Assembly: GCF_900258515.1 (NCBI RefSeq)
Contig: NZ_LT984884.1
Span: 2,725,696-2,789,695, forward strand
Origin: Lentibacillus sp. Marseille-P4043
GTDB taxonomy: Bacteria > Bacillota > Bacilli > Bacillales > Amphibacillaceae
Length of the DNA: 64,000 nt
Direction: 5' to 3'
Below the pieces are notes generated by a model that ran no database searches, was not told the origin of the DNA, and saw nothing but the letters and a program-made list of their open reading frames with translations. Both the position numbers and the translations under genes were made by a program. Each line of letters begins with the position of its first letter. The first letter of the stretch is position 1. Below, one piece after another: positions 16,460 to 25,020 of this stretch.

Positions 16460-17098
16460 ATGTACCAAAAAAGAACTCTAGCAGTCAATCACGTTAAGGA
16501 ACATGCAACTATCTACCTGTTTATGACCATTTTATTTTTAACTGGCGTCATTTTTGGTGCAATTATTGTAAACAGTATGGGTGTTGTCCAAAAACTGGAT
16601 TTGTTTTTCTATTTGGAACGTTTCTTCGGACAAATTACTGGGAAACAATCCATTGAAAATATGGACATCTTTAAGGAAAGCTTTTTTTATCATATGAAAT
16701 ATTTGTTGCTCTTGTTTGTGTTAGGTTTATCTGTTATTGGCCTTCCAATTGTTTGGATTTTGTTATTTTTAAAAGGCTTGGTCGTCGGCTTTTCTGTCGG
16801 CTTTATTGTCAATCAGCTTGGCTTCAAAGGATTGGCACTAGCCGCATTAGCAATCGCCCCACAAAATATTTTGATCATCCCGGTCTATATCGTGGCGGGC
16901 AGCCTGTCGATGATTTTTTCTTTAACATTGCTAAGTAAATTGTTTACTAATAAACTATCTAGACCAATTTTACAGCCATTTGGAAAATATATTACGATCT
17001 TCTCCCTATTATTAATCGTCTCTGTTGTTGCAGCGGGCATGGAAGCTTTTGTGAGTAATGAAGCGATGGAAGCGTTAGTCAAATCTATTTACAAATAA
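16460..17098 (+). CDS. spoIIM: Stage II sporulation protein M
   Basis: 212 residues with five predicted membrane segments and the family signature LPIVWILLFLKGLVVGFSVG. SpoIIM joins SpoIID and SpoIIP in the DMP complex that remodels septal peptidoglycan during engulfment of the forespore. ATG follows ATGGAGGATTCCG. It lies directly upstream of fur as in B. subtilis; the stop codon overlaps a PerR/Fur-like box. In B. subtilis it is made from a sigma-E promoter in the mother cell; I did not identify the corresponding promoter with confidence. Confidence 0.92.
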   Translation: MYQKRTLAVNHVKEHATIYLFMTILFLTGVIFGAIIVNSMGVVQKLDLFFYLERFFGQITGKQSIENMDIFKESFFYHMKYLLLLFVLGLSVIGLPIVWILLFLKGLVVGFSVGFIVNQLGFKGLALAALAIAPQNILIIPVYIVAGSLSMIFSLTLLSKLFTNKLSRPILQPFGKYITIFSLLLIVSVVAAGMEAFVSNEAMEALVKSIYK

Positions 17099-17180
17099 TA
17101 ATTATTATAATATGATAATTATTATTGAAAACAGTTTGTAATAATTATACTTTGACACTGGTTCCATCTGTGCCTATAAT
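17096..17180 (+). promoter_or_regulatory. fur promoter with three Fur/PerR-type boxes
   Basis: TTGACA (17152-17157), 17 bp, TATAAT (17175-17180) is a near-perfect sigma-A promoter. Upstream are TAATAATTATTATAA (17096-17110, 13 of 14 to the PerR consensus), TGATAATTATTATTG (17113-17127, Fur-like 7-1-7) and TTGTAATAATTATAC (17137-17151, 12 of 14 to PerR) abutting the -35. In B. subtilis fur is under PerR control; these sites suggest the same or autoregulation. Confidence 0.7.
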
Positions 17181-17212
17181 GAAGATGGGGATAATAGGGA
17201 GGGGGACCTGCT

Positions 17213-17674
17213 ATGGCCATGGAACATCGAATCGATCGAATCAAAAAGGAACTCCATGCACAAAGCTATAAGCTGACTCCGCAACGAGAAGCAACAGTAA
17301 AGGTATTATTGGAACGCGAGGAAGACCATCTCAGTGCTGAAGATATTTATTTGTTAGTGAAAGAAAAAGCACCTGAAATTGGGCTTGCTACCGTTTATCG
17401 AACATTAGAATTGCTATCTGAACTGAAAATAGTTGATAAAATTAATTTTGGTGATGGTGTCTCTCGTTACGATTTACGTAAAGAAGGGGCTGAACACTTC
17501 CATCATCATCTTGTTTGCATTGAATGTGGGTCTGTTGAAGAAATAGTTGATGATCTTTTAGGTGATGTCGAGAAAATTGTTGAGAATGACTGGGGATTTC
17601 AAGTGAAAGACCATCGCCTAACATTTCATGGTATTTGTAAGCAATGTCAAAAAGTAACTGTTAAATCAACCTAA
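17213..17674 (+). CDS. fur: Ferric uptake regulator Fur
   Basis: 153 residues. N-terminal winged helix (YKLTPQREATVKVLLE, IGLATVYRTLELLSELKIV) and a C-terminal dimerisation/metal domain with EHFHHHLVCIECGSVEEI and a second CxxC (GICKQCQ), the structural zinc site. The HHHLVC stretch contributes to the regulatory metal site. With iron bound, it represses iron-uptake genes. The gene order spoIIM-fur-yqzK-xerD identifies it as Fur rather than PerR or Zur. ATG follows GGGAGGGGGACC. Confidence 0.92.
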   Translation: MAMEHRIDRIKKELHAQSYKLTPQREATVKVLLEREEDHLSAEDIYLLVKEKAPEIGLATVYRTLELLSELKIVDKINFGDGVSRYDLRKEGAEHFHHHLVCIECGSVEEIVDDLLGDVEKIVENDWGFQVKDHRLTFHGICKQCQKVTVKST

Positions 17675-17683
17675 TTTATACGG

Positions 17684-17723
17684 TGCCTTTTTTCTAAATA
17701 AGGAAGAAGGGCATTTTTTTTTT
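17684..17723 (+). terminator. Terminator of fur
   Basis: TGCC-TTTTTTC pairs with GAAGAAG-GGCA and is followed by ten Ts. Confidence 0.65.
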
Positions 17724-17804
17724 GTCTTTTTGTTACTTCATAAGAAATAATAAACTGGAAATAATAACAGGAGTAGTAATAAAGGCGAAAAGGAGTGATA
17801 ATTC

Positions 17805-18188
17805 TTGCAAAAACAAACCGTTGAGGAAAAATATCAGCAGCAACAAATTATGCAGCAAGGTCTGGATAAGCTCAATCAGCAAATCCAACAGCAGCAGCAA
17901 AAACCACCAAACCAACAGCAACTACAAAAAATTTTCAAACAAACCCAACAAGCTTTAAATCAAGCACATCAATCGGTACGACAAGCTCAATCAGCTAACC
18001 CAACCCAGGTTCAGCTGCAGATTGCGGATCAACGATTACAATATGCAACACAGCAATTGCAGCAGTTAAAAACATCCGCACCAGAACTTACACAAGGCCT
18101 TCCAAAAGGTACTGAACAGCAGTTAAAACAGCTTGATCATCAAATTCAACAAGCCAGCCAAACACTAAACCTCATTAATCAACAATAA
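17805..18188 (+). CDS. Glutamine-rich protein of unknown function
   Basis: 127 residues, of which 45 (35%) are glutamine. It starts at TTG 17805 with AAAAGGAGTGA upstream. The pattern is heptad-like (QQLQQLK, LDHQIQQASQTLN), suggesting one or more long amphipathic helices or a coiled coil; there is no signal peptide or membrane segment. It sits between fur and the molybdenum hydroxylase operon, where B. subtilis has nothing comparable. Glutamine-rich small proteins occur among spore coat and stress proteins, but no function is assigned. The antisense frame is an artefact of CAG/CAA codons. Confidence 0.65.
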   Translation: MQKQTVEEKYQQQQIMQQGLDKLNQQIQQQQQKPPNQQQLQKIFKQTQQALNQAHQSVRQAQSANPTQVQLQIADQRLQYATQQLQQLKTSAPELTQGLPKGTEQQLKQLDHQIQQASQTLNLINQQ

Positions 18189-18196
18189 ATTAAACG

Positions 18197-18236
18197 AAAG
18201 TCTTCCTAACCTTAATGGAAAAGGAAGGAAGACTTT
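18197..18236. terminator. Bidirectional terminator between convergent genes
   Basis: AAAGTCTTCCT and AGGAAGACTTT form an 11-bp perfect stem, ending 5 bp from the stop of the minus-strand operon. Confidence 0.65.
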
Positions 18237-18240
18237 ATTA

Positions 18241-18867
18241 CTACAAATGTTTTTTACACAACGTATCATAATCATCCGGTGTATCTACATCAAAAAATGA
18301 CCACGGATTAGAAAACTCAATGTAGCTCCCTGCATTTGCTTTATTTTTAATCAAGTAGCGGGCACCCATATCACCCTGCAAATGAAAAAGCTCGTCAAAC
18401 ATATTATTGGAAAATAATATAGGTGGACAGGTTACGCCTAAACGACTCGCTGCTACAAATGAACAATTGTTGGTTATTCCATGCTGATAACGAGAAATAA
18501 TGGTATTGATCATCCACGTTGAAACCAATGGTTGATCAGCCAATAGGATAACAACAGCATCAGCCTGTAGTTTTTTGGCAAATCGTAATCCATGTTTCAG
18601 TGAATAGGATTGTCCATTAACAGATTCTTTACAAACAGCCTGAAACCACTTTTTTTGATATAAGGGAAACAGTTCAGCAGGAATCCACCCAAGTGTATCC
18701 GCTTCTGTCGTAACAACGACCACTTTATCAAGCTGTGATTGTAAGGCAGTGCGTAAAGCTAGACTACCAAGTGGAACATTTCCAACCCGCTGAAATAACT
18801 TATTTTTTCCAAATCGTTTACTTTTACCCGCTGCTAGATAAATACCTACGATTCCTTGCCTTTTCAA
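18241..18867 (-). CDS. pucB: Molybdenum cofactor cytidylyltransferase-like protein (PucB/MocA)
   Basis: 208 residues of the MobA-like NTP transferase family: GIYLAAGKSKRFGKNKL nucleotide loop, VVVVTTEAD, VILLADQPLVS (metal-binding Asp) and a tail with FFDVDTPDDYD. Such proteins attach CMP to molybdopterin for xanthine dehydrogenase-type enzymes. TTG 18867 is preferred because AAAAGGAG is 7 nt upstream; an ATG at 18885 would place that site inside the gene. It overlaps the XdhC gene by 44 bp and is the last gene of the operon. Confidence 0.8.
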   Translation of the reverse strand: MKRQGIVGIYLAAGKSKRFGKNKLFQRVGNVPLGSLALRTALQSQLDKVVVVTTEADTLGWIPAELFPLYQKKWFQAVCKESVNGQSYSLKHGLRFAKKLQADAVVILLADQPLVSTWMINTIISRYQHGITNNCSFVAASRLGVTCPPILFSNNMFDELFHLQGDMGARYLIKNKANAGSYIEFSNPWSFFDVDTPDDYDTLCKKHL

Positions 18868-19894
18868 AAGTACGCTCCTTTTCATTAGGGCTTTCCCGCA
18901 AAACATGTATAAGTTCTGCGATAATACTAATCGCAATTTCATTTGGACCTTCAGCACTAATTGCGAGGCCAACAGGGGAACGAAGATGATCAGGAATATT
19001 CGCTCCATTCAATAGACGAGTAGTTCGATTCCGTGGACCCAAAATGCCTAAATAACGTAATTGCTTATATTCTAGTAAACGATGAAGAAGTTGTTTATCT
19101 TTTTGAAAATCATGGGTCATGATGATCACGGAATCGGTCGGGGTGAAATCTATCTTTTTTATGATTTCCGGAATGGAAACAGGATCTGCTAACTGAGCAT
19201 CTGGAAAACGAACTTGATCAAGGTTAGCAGGTCGCCAGTCCCAGATGGTTATTGAGAAGCCTGTTTGGGCAGCCATTGAAGAAAACGGTACAACATCAGG
19301 ACCGGCACCAAAGATAAATAGCCTAGGTTTTGGTTTATAGGTGTGAATATATACATTTGCCTCAACATCCTCTACGTACTGAATACCGGATCTTTTCCCA
19401 TCCAATGCACCCTGTATGAAGTGATCCGAAACAGTATCCTGCTTGCCAAAAATGTGGTGATCCTCAGTTACAAAAACTGACCGAACAACCTTACCTAATC
19501 GTTTGAAAATGGTAACGGAAGTACCTTGACTAAGATTATTATGTAGGGTGCCAAGTTGTTTTTTTAATTCAGGTGTTATTTTTTCCAATAGTATATGGAT
19601 TTTTCCATTACATCCGGCACCACGCCCCCAGGAAAGGTCGTCTTCTGCACTCATGTCATACACGATTGTTCGGGAATGAATCGTATCGTTATAAAAAAGA
19701 TTCTTAGCTTGGATTGCTAGATCCGTTTCTAGGCAGCCAGCGCTAATGATTCCAACTTGCTGTCCATTTGCTAAAAATAACATGGATGTTCCTTCTTTAC
19801 GATAGGCAGATCCTTCGACTCGAATAATTGTCGCCAACACGCTTGATTGATCTGTACGTACAATTTCATCCAGAATTTGCTGAATACTATCCAT
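18824..19894 (-). CDS. pucA: XdhC-family molybdenum cofactor insertion protein (PucA)
   Basis: 356 residues. The N-terminal XdhC/CoxI domain shows VLATIIRVEGSAYRKEGT, the active-site-like GIISAGCLETDLA and GRGAGCNGKIH. The C-terminal part is Rossmann-like with RLFIFGAGPDVVPFSSMA and VIIMTHDFQKD, ending LRSPVGLAISAEGPNEIA. XdhC proteins bind the molybdenum cofactor, promote its sulfuration and load it into the hydroxylase. ATG 19894 follows GCGAGGAAAC and overlaps the iron-sulfur subunit gene by 8 bp. Confidence 0.85.
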   Translation of the reverse strand: MDSIQQILDEIVRTDQSSVLATIIRVEGSAYRKEGTSMLFLANGQQVGIISAGCLETDLAIQAKNLFYNDTIHSRTIVYDMSAEDDLSWGRGAGCNGKIHILLEKITPELKKQLGTLHNNLSQGTSVTIFKRLGKVVRSVFVTEDHHIFGKQDTVSDHFIQGALDGKRSGIQYVEDVEANVYIHTYKPKPRLFIFGAGPDVVPFSSMAAQTGFSITIWDWRPANLDQVRFPDAQLADPVSIPEIIKKIDFTPTDSVIIMTHDFQKDKQLLHRLLEYKQLRYLGILGPRNRTTRLLNGANIPDHLRSPVGLAISAEGPNEIAISIIAELIHVLRESPNEKERTFEKARNRRYLSSSG

Positions 19895-20369
19895 TTTGTT
19901 TCCTCGCATTCAATGTATTTTTTACAGCTTCTTTTATTTCCTGATATCCTGTACATCTGCAGAGATTGGATTCCAACCATTCATTAATAGTTTCATCATC
20001 TGCGTCCGGGCAATTTTGGACTAGTGCATAGCTGTTTAAAACATATCCGGGTGTGCAATATCCACATTGAATGGCCCAATTTTTGATGAAGGCATTTTGT
20101 ATAGATGAATCTGTGAGGCCCTCGATCGTTGTGATTTGGTGGCCCACGGCTTCAACAGTAAGAATATGGCAGGAGTTAATTGGCGTCCCATCAATTAAAA
20201 TGGTGCAAGTCCCACAATCACCGTTTTCACATCCTGGTTTAGCTCCCATTAGCCCCAACTGATCTCTCAAGGTATATAAAAGTGTCTCAGCATTCCTTAC
20301 AAATAATTCTTTTGTATGGCCATTGATTGTTAGTGTAACAAGTTGACTTGTATGGAGGCTTTCGATCAT
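19887..20369 (-). CDS. Molybdenum hydroxylase [2Fe-2S] subunit
   Basis: 160 residues, typical of the small iron-sulfur subunit. The plant-type ferredoxin domain has GCENGDCGTCTILIDG and a later cysteine (INSC) binding one 2Fe-2S cluster; the C-terminal helical domain has CGYCTPGYVLN and SNLCRCTGYQEI binding the second. It passes electrons between the molybdenum site and FAD. It overlaps the FAD subunit gene in an ATGA junction, so translation is coupled. The equivalent in B. subtilis is PucE. Confidence 0.9.
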   Translation of the reverse strand: MIESLHTSQLVTLTINGHTKELFVRNAETLLYTLRDQLGLMGAKPGCENGDCGTCTILIDGTPINSCHILTVEAVGHQITTIEGLTDSSIQNAFIKNWAIQCGYCTPGYVLNSYALVQNCPDADDETINEWLESNLCRCTGYQEIKEAVKNTLNARKQNG

Positions 20370-21205
20370 TCGGATACTCCTTCCATTTTTATTAACATTT
20401 CCATAAATGCTTGGTTAAGAACAAACTTCCGATATTCTTCCGACGCCTCCATATCATGTAGGACCGAACCTGGCAAATGATTAAAGGCGTTTTTAATTCG
20501 TTTCTCATACGAATTGGATGTGTCGTTTAATTCCGATTCTATTTTTTCGATTCGAAATGGATAATTACAAACACCACTTAAAGCAACACGAAACTGTCCA
20601 TTTACCTGCAAGGATGCCAAAGATACAATTGGATAATTCACGGTAGATTGTTTTGTCTTTTTACTATGAGTATAAGGGTATTGAGAAAATTTACTGTTTG
20701 TCACAATTTGCACGATAAATTCCCCGTCTTTAAGCTGGATACCATTTTGATATACGTTATTGATTGACGTCCTTCTTAATCCTTCTTTTTCAGCGATAAT
20801 AACCTCACTATCTGCAAGCAAAAAAGGGAGAATAGTTTCCCGATAAATCAAGTGACTGGAAATATTGCCGCCGATTGTTATTTTATTACGGGCAGTCCGG
20901 TGAGCAATGGATCGTGTTACTTCTGTAAGCAACGGGAAAATATTAGCATCGGCAATACTTGTTAGCGAAACCGCAGACCCAATTATGATTTCATTCTGTT
21001 CTGTTTTCAGGTCATTGCATTCTGGAATACCTTTTAAATCAATAAGAGCATCCGCCTGAACTTCATCCATTCTTGCTCGACTGATAAATTCGGTACCGCC
21101 CCCGTAGTAATAGGGTACTTTTCCGCTTTCCTGCAAATCGTGAAAAAGTTTTACTGCTTCTTCTACCATCGTAGGCTTGTAATATGCAAAATCAAATGCG
21201 ATCAT
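20366..21205 (-). CDS. Molybdenum hydroxylase FAD-binding subunit
   Basis: 279 residues of the CoxM/PucC type. YYYGGGTEFISRARMDE and ITIGGNISSHLIYRETILPF are the two FAD-binding glycine-rich loops (the usual AGGTxL is YGGGTEF here). The C-terminal CO-dehydrogenase flavoprotein domain follows. It transfers electrons to NAD or another acceptor. It overlaps its upstream neighbour by 14 bp and downstream neighbour by 4 bp, in one operon. Confidence 0.87.
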   Translation of the reverse strand: MIAFDFAYYKPTMVEEAVKLFHDLQESGKVPYYYGGGTEFISRARMDEVQADALIDLKGIPECNDLKTEQNEIIIGSAVSLTSIADANIFPLLTEVTRSIAHRTARNKITIGGNISSHLIYRETILPFLLADSEVIIAEKEGLRRTSINNVYQNGIQLKDGEFIVQIVTNSKFSQYPYTHSKKTKQSTVNYPIVSLASLQVNGQFRVALSGVCNYPFRIEKIESELNDTSNSYEKRIKNAFNHLPGSVLHDMEASEEYRKFVLNQAFMEMLIKMEGVSE

Positions 21206-23546
21206 TGGAACTCTCCTTATTAACCTTTTTCCAAATCAGCTCAGGGGTGAGAGGGAGTTGATTAAGATTGGTATGACAAGCAGCAGATAGACTATTAACA
21301 AGTGCACCGGCCATTCCAATCACCCCATACTCGCCAATTCCCCGTGCCCCATATGGACCATCAACGAGCGGCGTTTCAACGAAGTCAACTAAATATTCCG
21401 GAGCCTCACGAAAGCGAAGCGTATCGTAAGAACGTAACTTTGGATTTAAAACACGTCCAGCATCATCGAATGTAAACGATTCTCTGCTCGCCCAGCTTAA
21501 GCCTAAATACATACCACCGCGCATTTGTCCAATTGCTGCATTTGGATTAATTACTTTTCCAGCATCAAGTACAGTTGCCGCTTTTAAAATTTTGTACGTG
21601 AAGTTCGTCGGATCGTATTCTATTTCAACTGCCTGTGCACCGACAGTCCATTGTGGTCCTGGTTTACCAAAGCCTGTTTCTGGATCCAATGGTGTTAAAT
21701 GACGAACAACATGAGATCCTTCGCCGATAATAAGTCCCCCAACAGAATTGCCATTCGGGTACTTATAGCTGATAGCAACGTCCTTAATTTTAATTCCGTA
21801 CTCGGGACTATCTTTTAGAAAAATTTGTCCATTCGCTACATCAAGGTCACTAGGGGCGCATTTTAATGCAACAGATCCGATATTTTTCAGTTGTTTTTTA
21901 ACATCCTCACCGGCTGCGATAACCGCTCGTCCAGCTAGATATGTTGTACTACTCGCGACAGTTTTCCACTGATGTGGATCATACTGGGTATTTACTTCCA
22001 TCGTTACATGAATATTTTTCATATCCATTTTAAGTTTCTCAGCCAAAAGTTGCGCAAGTACTGTTTTCGTCCCTTGACCAACTTCCACTGCAGCACAATT
22101 TAAATTAACACTTCCGTCGCGATTAAATGTTAAAATAACACCTGCAGTAGCATTAGGTGGAGTACTAGATGTTTTCCAAAATGAACTGATTCCCTTTGTC
22201 CGGATCTTTCCATCTGCTGTTTCTATTTTTTGTCCTTCATTCCAATTAATTAATTTCTTAAGCTTCCTTAAGCATGCAGCAGTATCACCAATATTGCTTG
22301 CATTTAAATGGGTTTGCGTTGGTGTTGTATCTCCTGGTTTAATAGCGTTTGTCAGTCTAAGTTCTAGTGGGTCCATCTTTAATTTCTCAGCAAGCAAGTC
22401 CATCGCTCTTTCCATAACAAATGTAAGCTCATTGTGACCGAACCCGCGAAACGAGGTTGCATATGGATGATTTGTATAAACACAATGGGAGTCACATGTA
22501 ACATTGTCGATTCGATATGGTCCTGTACAATCAACTGCACCTGCTTTACTCATGCCCGCCCCCATATCAGAATAGGCACCACTGTCAAATAAAAACTCGT
22601 ATTCCGCTGCTTGTAACTTCCCATCGCTGGATGCCCCAAGCCTAACCCTGGCTTCAAGTCCAATATGTACAGGTGAGGTGATTAAATCTTCCTCCCGACT
22701 GTTTTCAATTTTGACCATTTTGCCTCCAACCGCACGTGAAGCTAGATATGCAAGGAATTCCAATTGTACGGTCCCTTTCCCACCAAATGCTCCGCCAACC
22801 ATCGGTGTATGTACGGAAATTTTTCCTGCATCAAGGTTGAAAAATTGACTGAATAATTTCTTGATATAAAAAGGGCCTTGGGTTGCTGAATAAATCATCA
22901 CCCGTTCATCTGGAAGAATTTCTACCCGGGCAACTCTAGTTTCTAGTGCTGCATGGTCAGCAGGGGAGAAGGATAGATCTGTTTCAATCGTAACATCGCT
23001 TTTTTCCCAAGCTGTAGCTATATTTCCTTTTCGGATTTTGGTTCGGTTGGCAATATTGGTGTTAGGTATCGCATGAACACCTTCCACTTGTACCTGGTAA
23101 TCACCTAAATTTTCATGAATTAATGGTGCATCATGTTTCACAGCTTGACCAGGTGAATTGATGACCGGTAAGGGTTCATACTCTACTTGAATGAGATTTA
23201 TAGCTTGTTTAGCATGGTGTTCCGTATCAGCAACTACCATGGCAACTGGTTCACCGTAATACCTTACCTTATTTACAGCAAGAATTGGACGGTCAGCAAG
23301 AAGTGGACCAACAAGAAACGATATATCATTGCCAGTTAAAATCGCATGAACTCCTATGACCTCCCAGGCTTTTGATGTATCAATGGAAGTAATCATTGCG
23401 TGGGCATGCGAACTCGTATGTAATTTAGCGTGCAGCACACCCGGAATCGAAATGTCGTTCGTGTATTTCACCCTGCCAAAAGCTTTATCCGCAACATCAA
23501 CACGTTGTACATCTTTACCTATAACTGAAAAATTTTCCTTATACAT
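21192..23546 (-). CDS. Molybdenum hydroxylase large subunit (xanthine dehydrogenase type)
   Basis: 784 residues with the xanthine oxidase a/b hammerhead domain (DKAFGRVKYTNDISIPGVLH) and the molybdopterin-binding domain: GGAFGGKGTVQLEF, SFRGFGHNELTFVMERAMD, VEVGQGTKTVLAQLLAEKL, and DGPYGARGIGEYG with the catalytic-type Glu near the C-terminus. Substrate is probably a purine or other N-heterocycle, but the motifs do not prove xanthine. ATG 23546 follows TGAGGTG; GTG 23558 is too close to it. First gene of the five-gene minus-strand operon, which separates fur from yqzK-xerD. Confidence 0.87.
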   Translation of the reverse strand: MYKENFSVIGKDVQRVDVADKAFGRVKYTNDISIPGVLHAKLHTSSHAHAMITSIDTSKAWEVIGVHAILTGNDISFLVGPLLADRPILAVNKVRYYGEPVAMVVADTEHHAKQAINLIQVEYEPLPVINSPGQAVKHDAPLIHENLGDYQVQVEGVHAIPNTNIANRTKIRKGNIATAWEKSDVTIETDLSFSPADHAALETRVARVEILPDERVMIYSATQGPFYIKKLFSQFFNLDAGKISVHTPMVGGAFGGKGTVQLEFLAYLASRAVGGKMVKIENSREEDLITSPVHIGLEARVRLGASSDGKLQAAEYEFLFDSGAYSDMGAGMSKAGAVDCTGPYRIDNVTCDSHCVYTNHPYATSFRGFGHNELTFVMERAMDLLAEKLKMDPLELRLTNAIKPGDTTPTQTHLNASNIGDTAACLRKLKKLINWNEGQKIETADGKIRTKGISSFWKTSSTPPNATAGVILTFNRDGSVNLNCAAVEVGQGTKTVLAQLLAEKLKMDMKNIHVTMEVNTQYDPHQWKTVASSTTYLAGRAVIAAGEDVKKQLKNIGSVALKCAPSDLDVANGQIFLKDSPEYGIKIKDVAISYKYPNGNSVGGLIIGEGSHVVRHLTPLDPETGFGKPGPQWTVGAQAVEIEYDPTNFTYKILKAATVLDAGKVINPNAAIGQMRGGMYLGLSWASRESFTFDDAGRVLNPKLRSYDTLRFREAPEYLVDFVETPLVDGPYGARGIGEYGVIGMAGALVNSLSAACHTNLNQLPLTPELIWKKVNKESSNDRI

Positions 23547-23825
23547 TGTAAAAAACACCTCATTTATGGGTACTACAGTAAGTATTCGACATATGAAAAT
23601 AATCTATACAAAATATTCAACAGAAACGAAGGTAAATCGAGGTGATGGAGACAAACGTTTTAGCGTGAACCAGGATTTCCTTTATAATTTACAAATGAAT
23701 GAAAATAGGGTATTTTGAAGATAACGTAATTTTCTAGTCTATTTTAAGCTTGTATGTATATTGTTCCGCTTTTTTGGCATATCTTTTATTAATAGTATTA
23801 GATATTTAAAAGGGGATATGCTGTT

Positions 23826-24032
23826 GTGAAGCGGATGGTATGGGATACACTAAAGATTTTTGTCATTTTTGTAGCATGTACATGTTTGTTTTATTTTGGA
23901 TTGCGGATTATGCACACCGAATATGAACAAATTCATCGCTACGATTCACCTGAAGGACCATCAGTAAAGGTTTTTAACCAAGAACCGGATTTTATTGATC
24001 GATTGAACATATTTTTTCAATTGGGAGAGTAG
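23826..24032 (+). CDS. yqzK: YqzK family small membrane protein (DUF4227)
   Basis: 68 residues: a single membrane segment ([20 protein letters not shown]) followed by a soluble tail with [12 protein letters not shown]. Size and position directly upstream of xerD match YqzK. Start is GTG 23826 after AAAGGGGATATG. Five bp separate it from xerD, so the two are co-transcribed. Function unknown. Confidence 0.8.
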   Translation: MKRMVWDTLKIFVIFVACTCLFYFGLRIMHTEYEQIHRYDSPEGPSVKVFNQEPDFIDRLNIFFQLGE

Positions 24033-24037
24033 TAGCT

Positions 24038-24928
24038 ATGTTAGCGTCTACATTAGAAGATTTTTTTCATTATTTACAAATCGAGCGCGGGTTGTCTAAT
24101 AACACATTAAAATCATACAAACGTGACTTAAACCAGTATCAGCAATACATGGAAAAGGTTATCCAGAAAACATCGTGGGAATCTGTTGTACGAAGTGATA
24201 TTATAGGCTTTTTGTATATGTTAAAAGATGATGGGAAATCAGCAGCAACGTTAGCTCGTGCAATATCATCGATTCGTTTATTTCACCGGTTTTTAATTAG
24301 TGAGCAAATCGTAACACATGATGCCAGTTTACATATAGAGACACCGAAACAGGAAAGAAAACTGCCGGATATCCTGTCACCAAAAGATGTGGAAGCGTTG
24401 CTCACGATTGAAGGGAATTCCCCTTTAAAAATCCGAAATAAGGCAATGTTGGAATTATTGTATGCGACTGGATTACGCGTGACCGAATTAATCACCTTGA
24501 AGGTAAGTGATCTACATTTAACGATGGGATTTGTCCGTTGTCTTGGAAAAGGGTCAAAAGAGAGAATTGTCCCACTTGGTAACATTGCTGAGCGTGCAGT
24601 GGAAAATTATTTGCAGTATGCCCGCGGCGGCTTGGTGAAGCGTAGTGGGGCGGATACATTATTTGTTAATCAGCATGGTAGACCTTTAACAAGGCAAGGC
24701 TTCTGGAAAATTCTCAAAGGCGCTGCTAAGGATGCCGGGATTAAAAAAGCCATTACACCACATACATTGCGACATTCATTTGCAACACATTTGCTGGAAA
24801 ATGGTGCTGATTTACGCTCTGTCCAGGAAATGCTTGGCCATGCCGATATTTCAACAACACAAATTTATACCCATGTTACAAAAGCTAGATTGAAAGATGT
24901 GTATAAAACGTATCATCCACGAGCATAG
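24038..24928 (+). CDS. xerD: Site-specific tyrosine recombinase XerD
   Basis: 296 residues. N-terminal SAM-like core-binding domain ([18 protein letters not shown]) and C-terminal catalytic domain with [13 protein letters not shown] (first Arg), [12 protein letters not shown] (Lys), [20 protein letters not shown] (His, Arg), [15 protein letters not shown] (His and the nucleophilic Tyr). With XerC it resolves chromosome dimers at dif. Length and context (yqzK upstream, deoB downstream) match B. subtilis xerD/ripX. Confidence 0.94.
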   Translation: MLASTLEDFFHYLQIERGLSNNTLKSYKRDLNQYQQYMEKVIQKTSWESVVRSDIIGFLYMLKDDGKSAATLARAISSIRLFHRFLISEQIVTHDASLHIETPKQERKLPDILSPKDVEALLTIEGNSPLKIRNKAMLELLYATGLRVTELITLKVSDLHLTMGFVRCLGKGSKERIVPLGNIAERAVENYLQYARGGLVKRSGADTLFVNQHGRPLTRQGFWKILKGAAKDAGIKKAITPHTLRHSFATHLLENGADLRSVQEMLGHADISTTQIYTHVTKARLKDVYKTYHPRA

Positions 24929-25020
24929 TTTTTAACTTTAGTTGTCTGACATCCTACAACGTAGTAAAATAGACATATTAAAGGTATATTTAGGGAATAT
25001 AATAACGGGAGGTAATCAAC

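Noticed and set aside
17733..17921. Leucine-rich ORF on the minus strand
   Set aside because: It is the antisense of the glutamine-rich gene (CAG/CAA becomes CTG/TTG), not an independent membrane protein.
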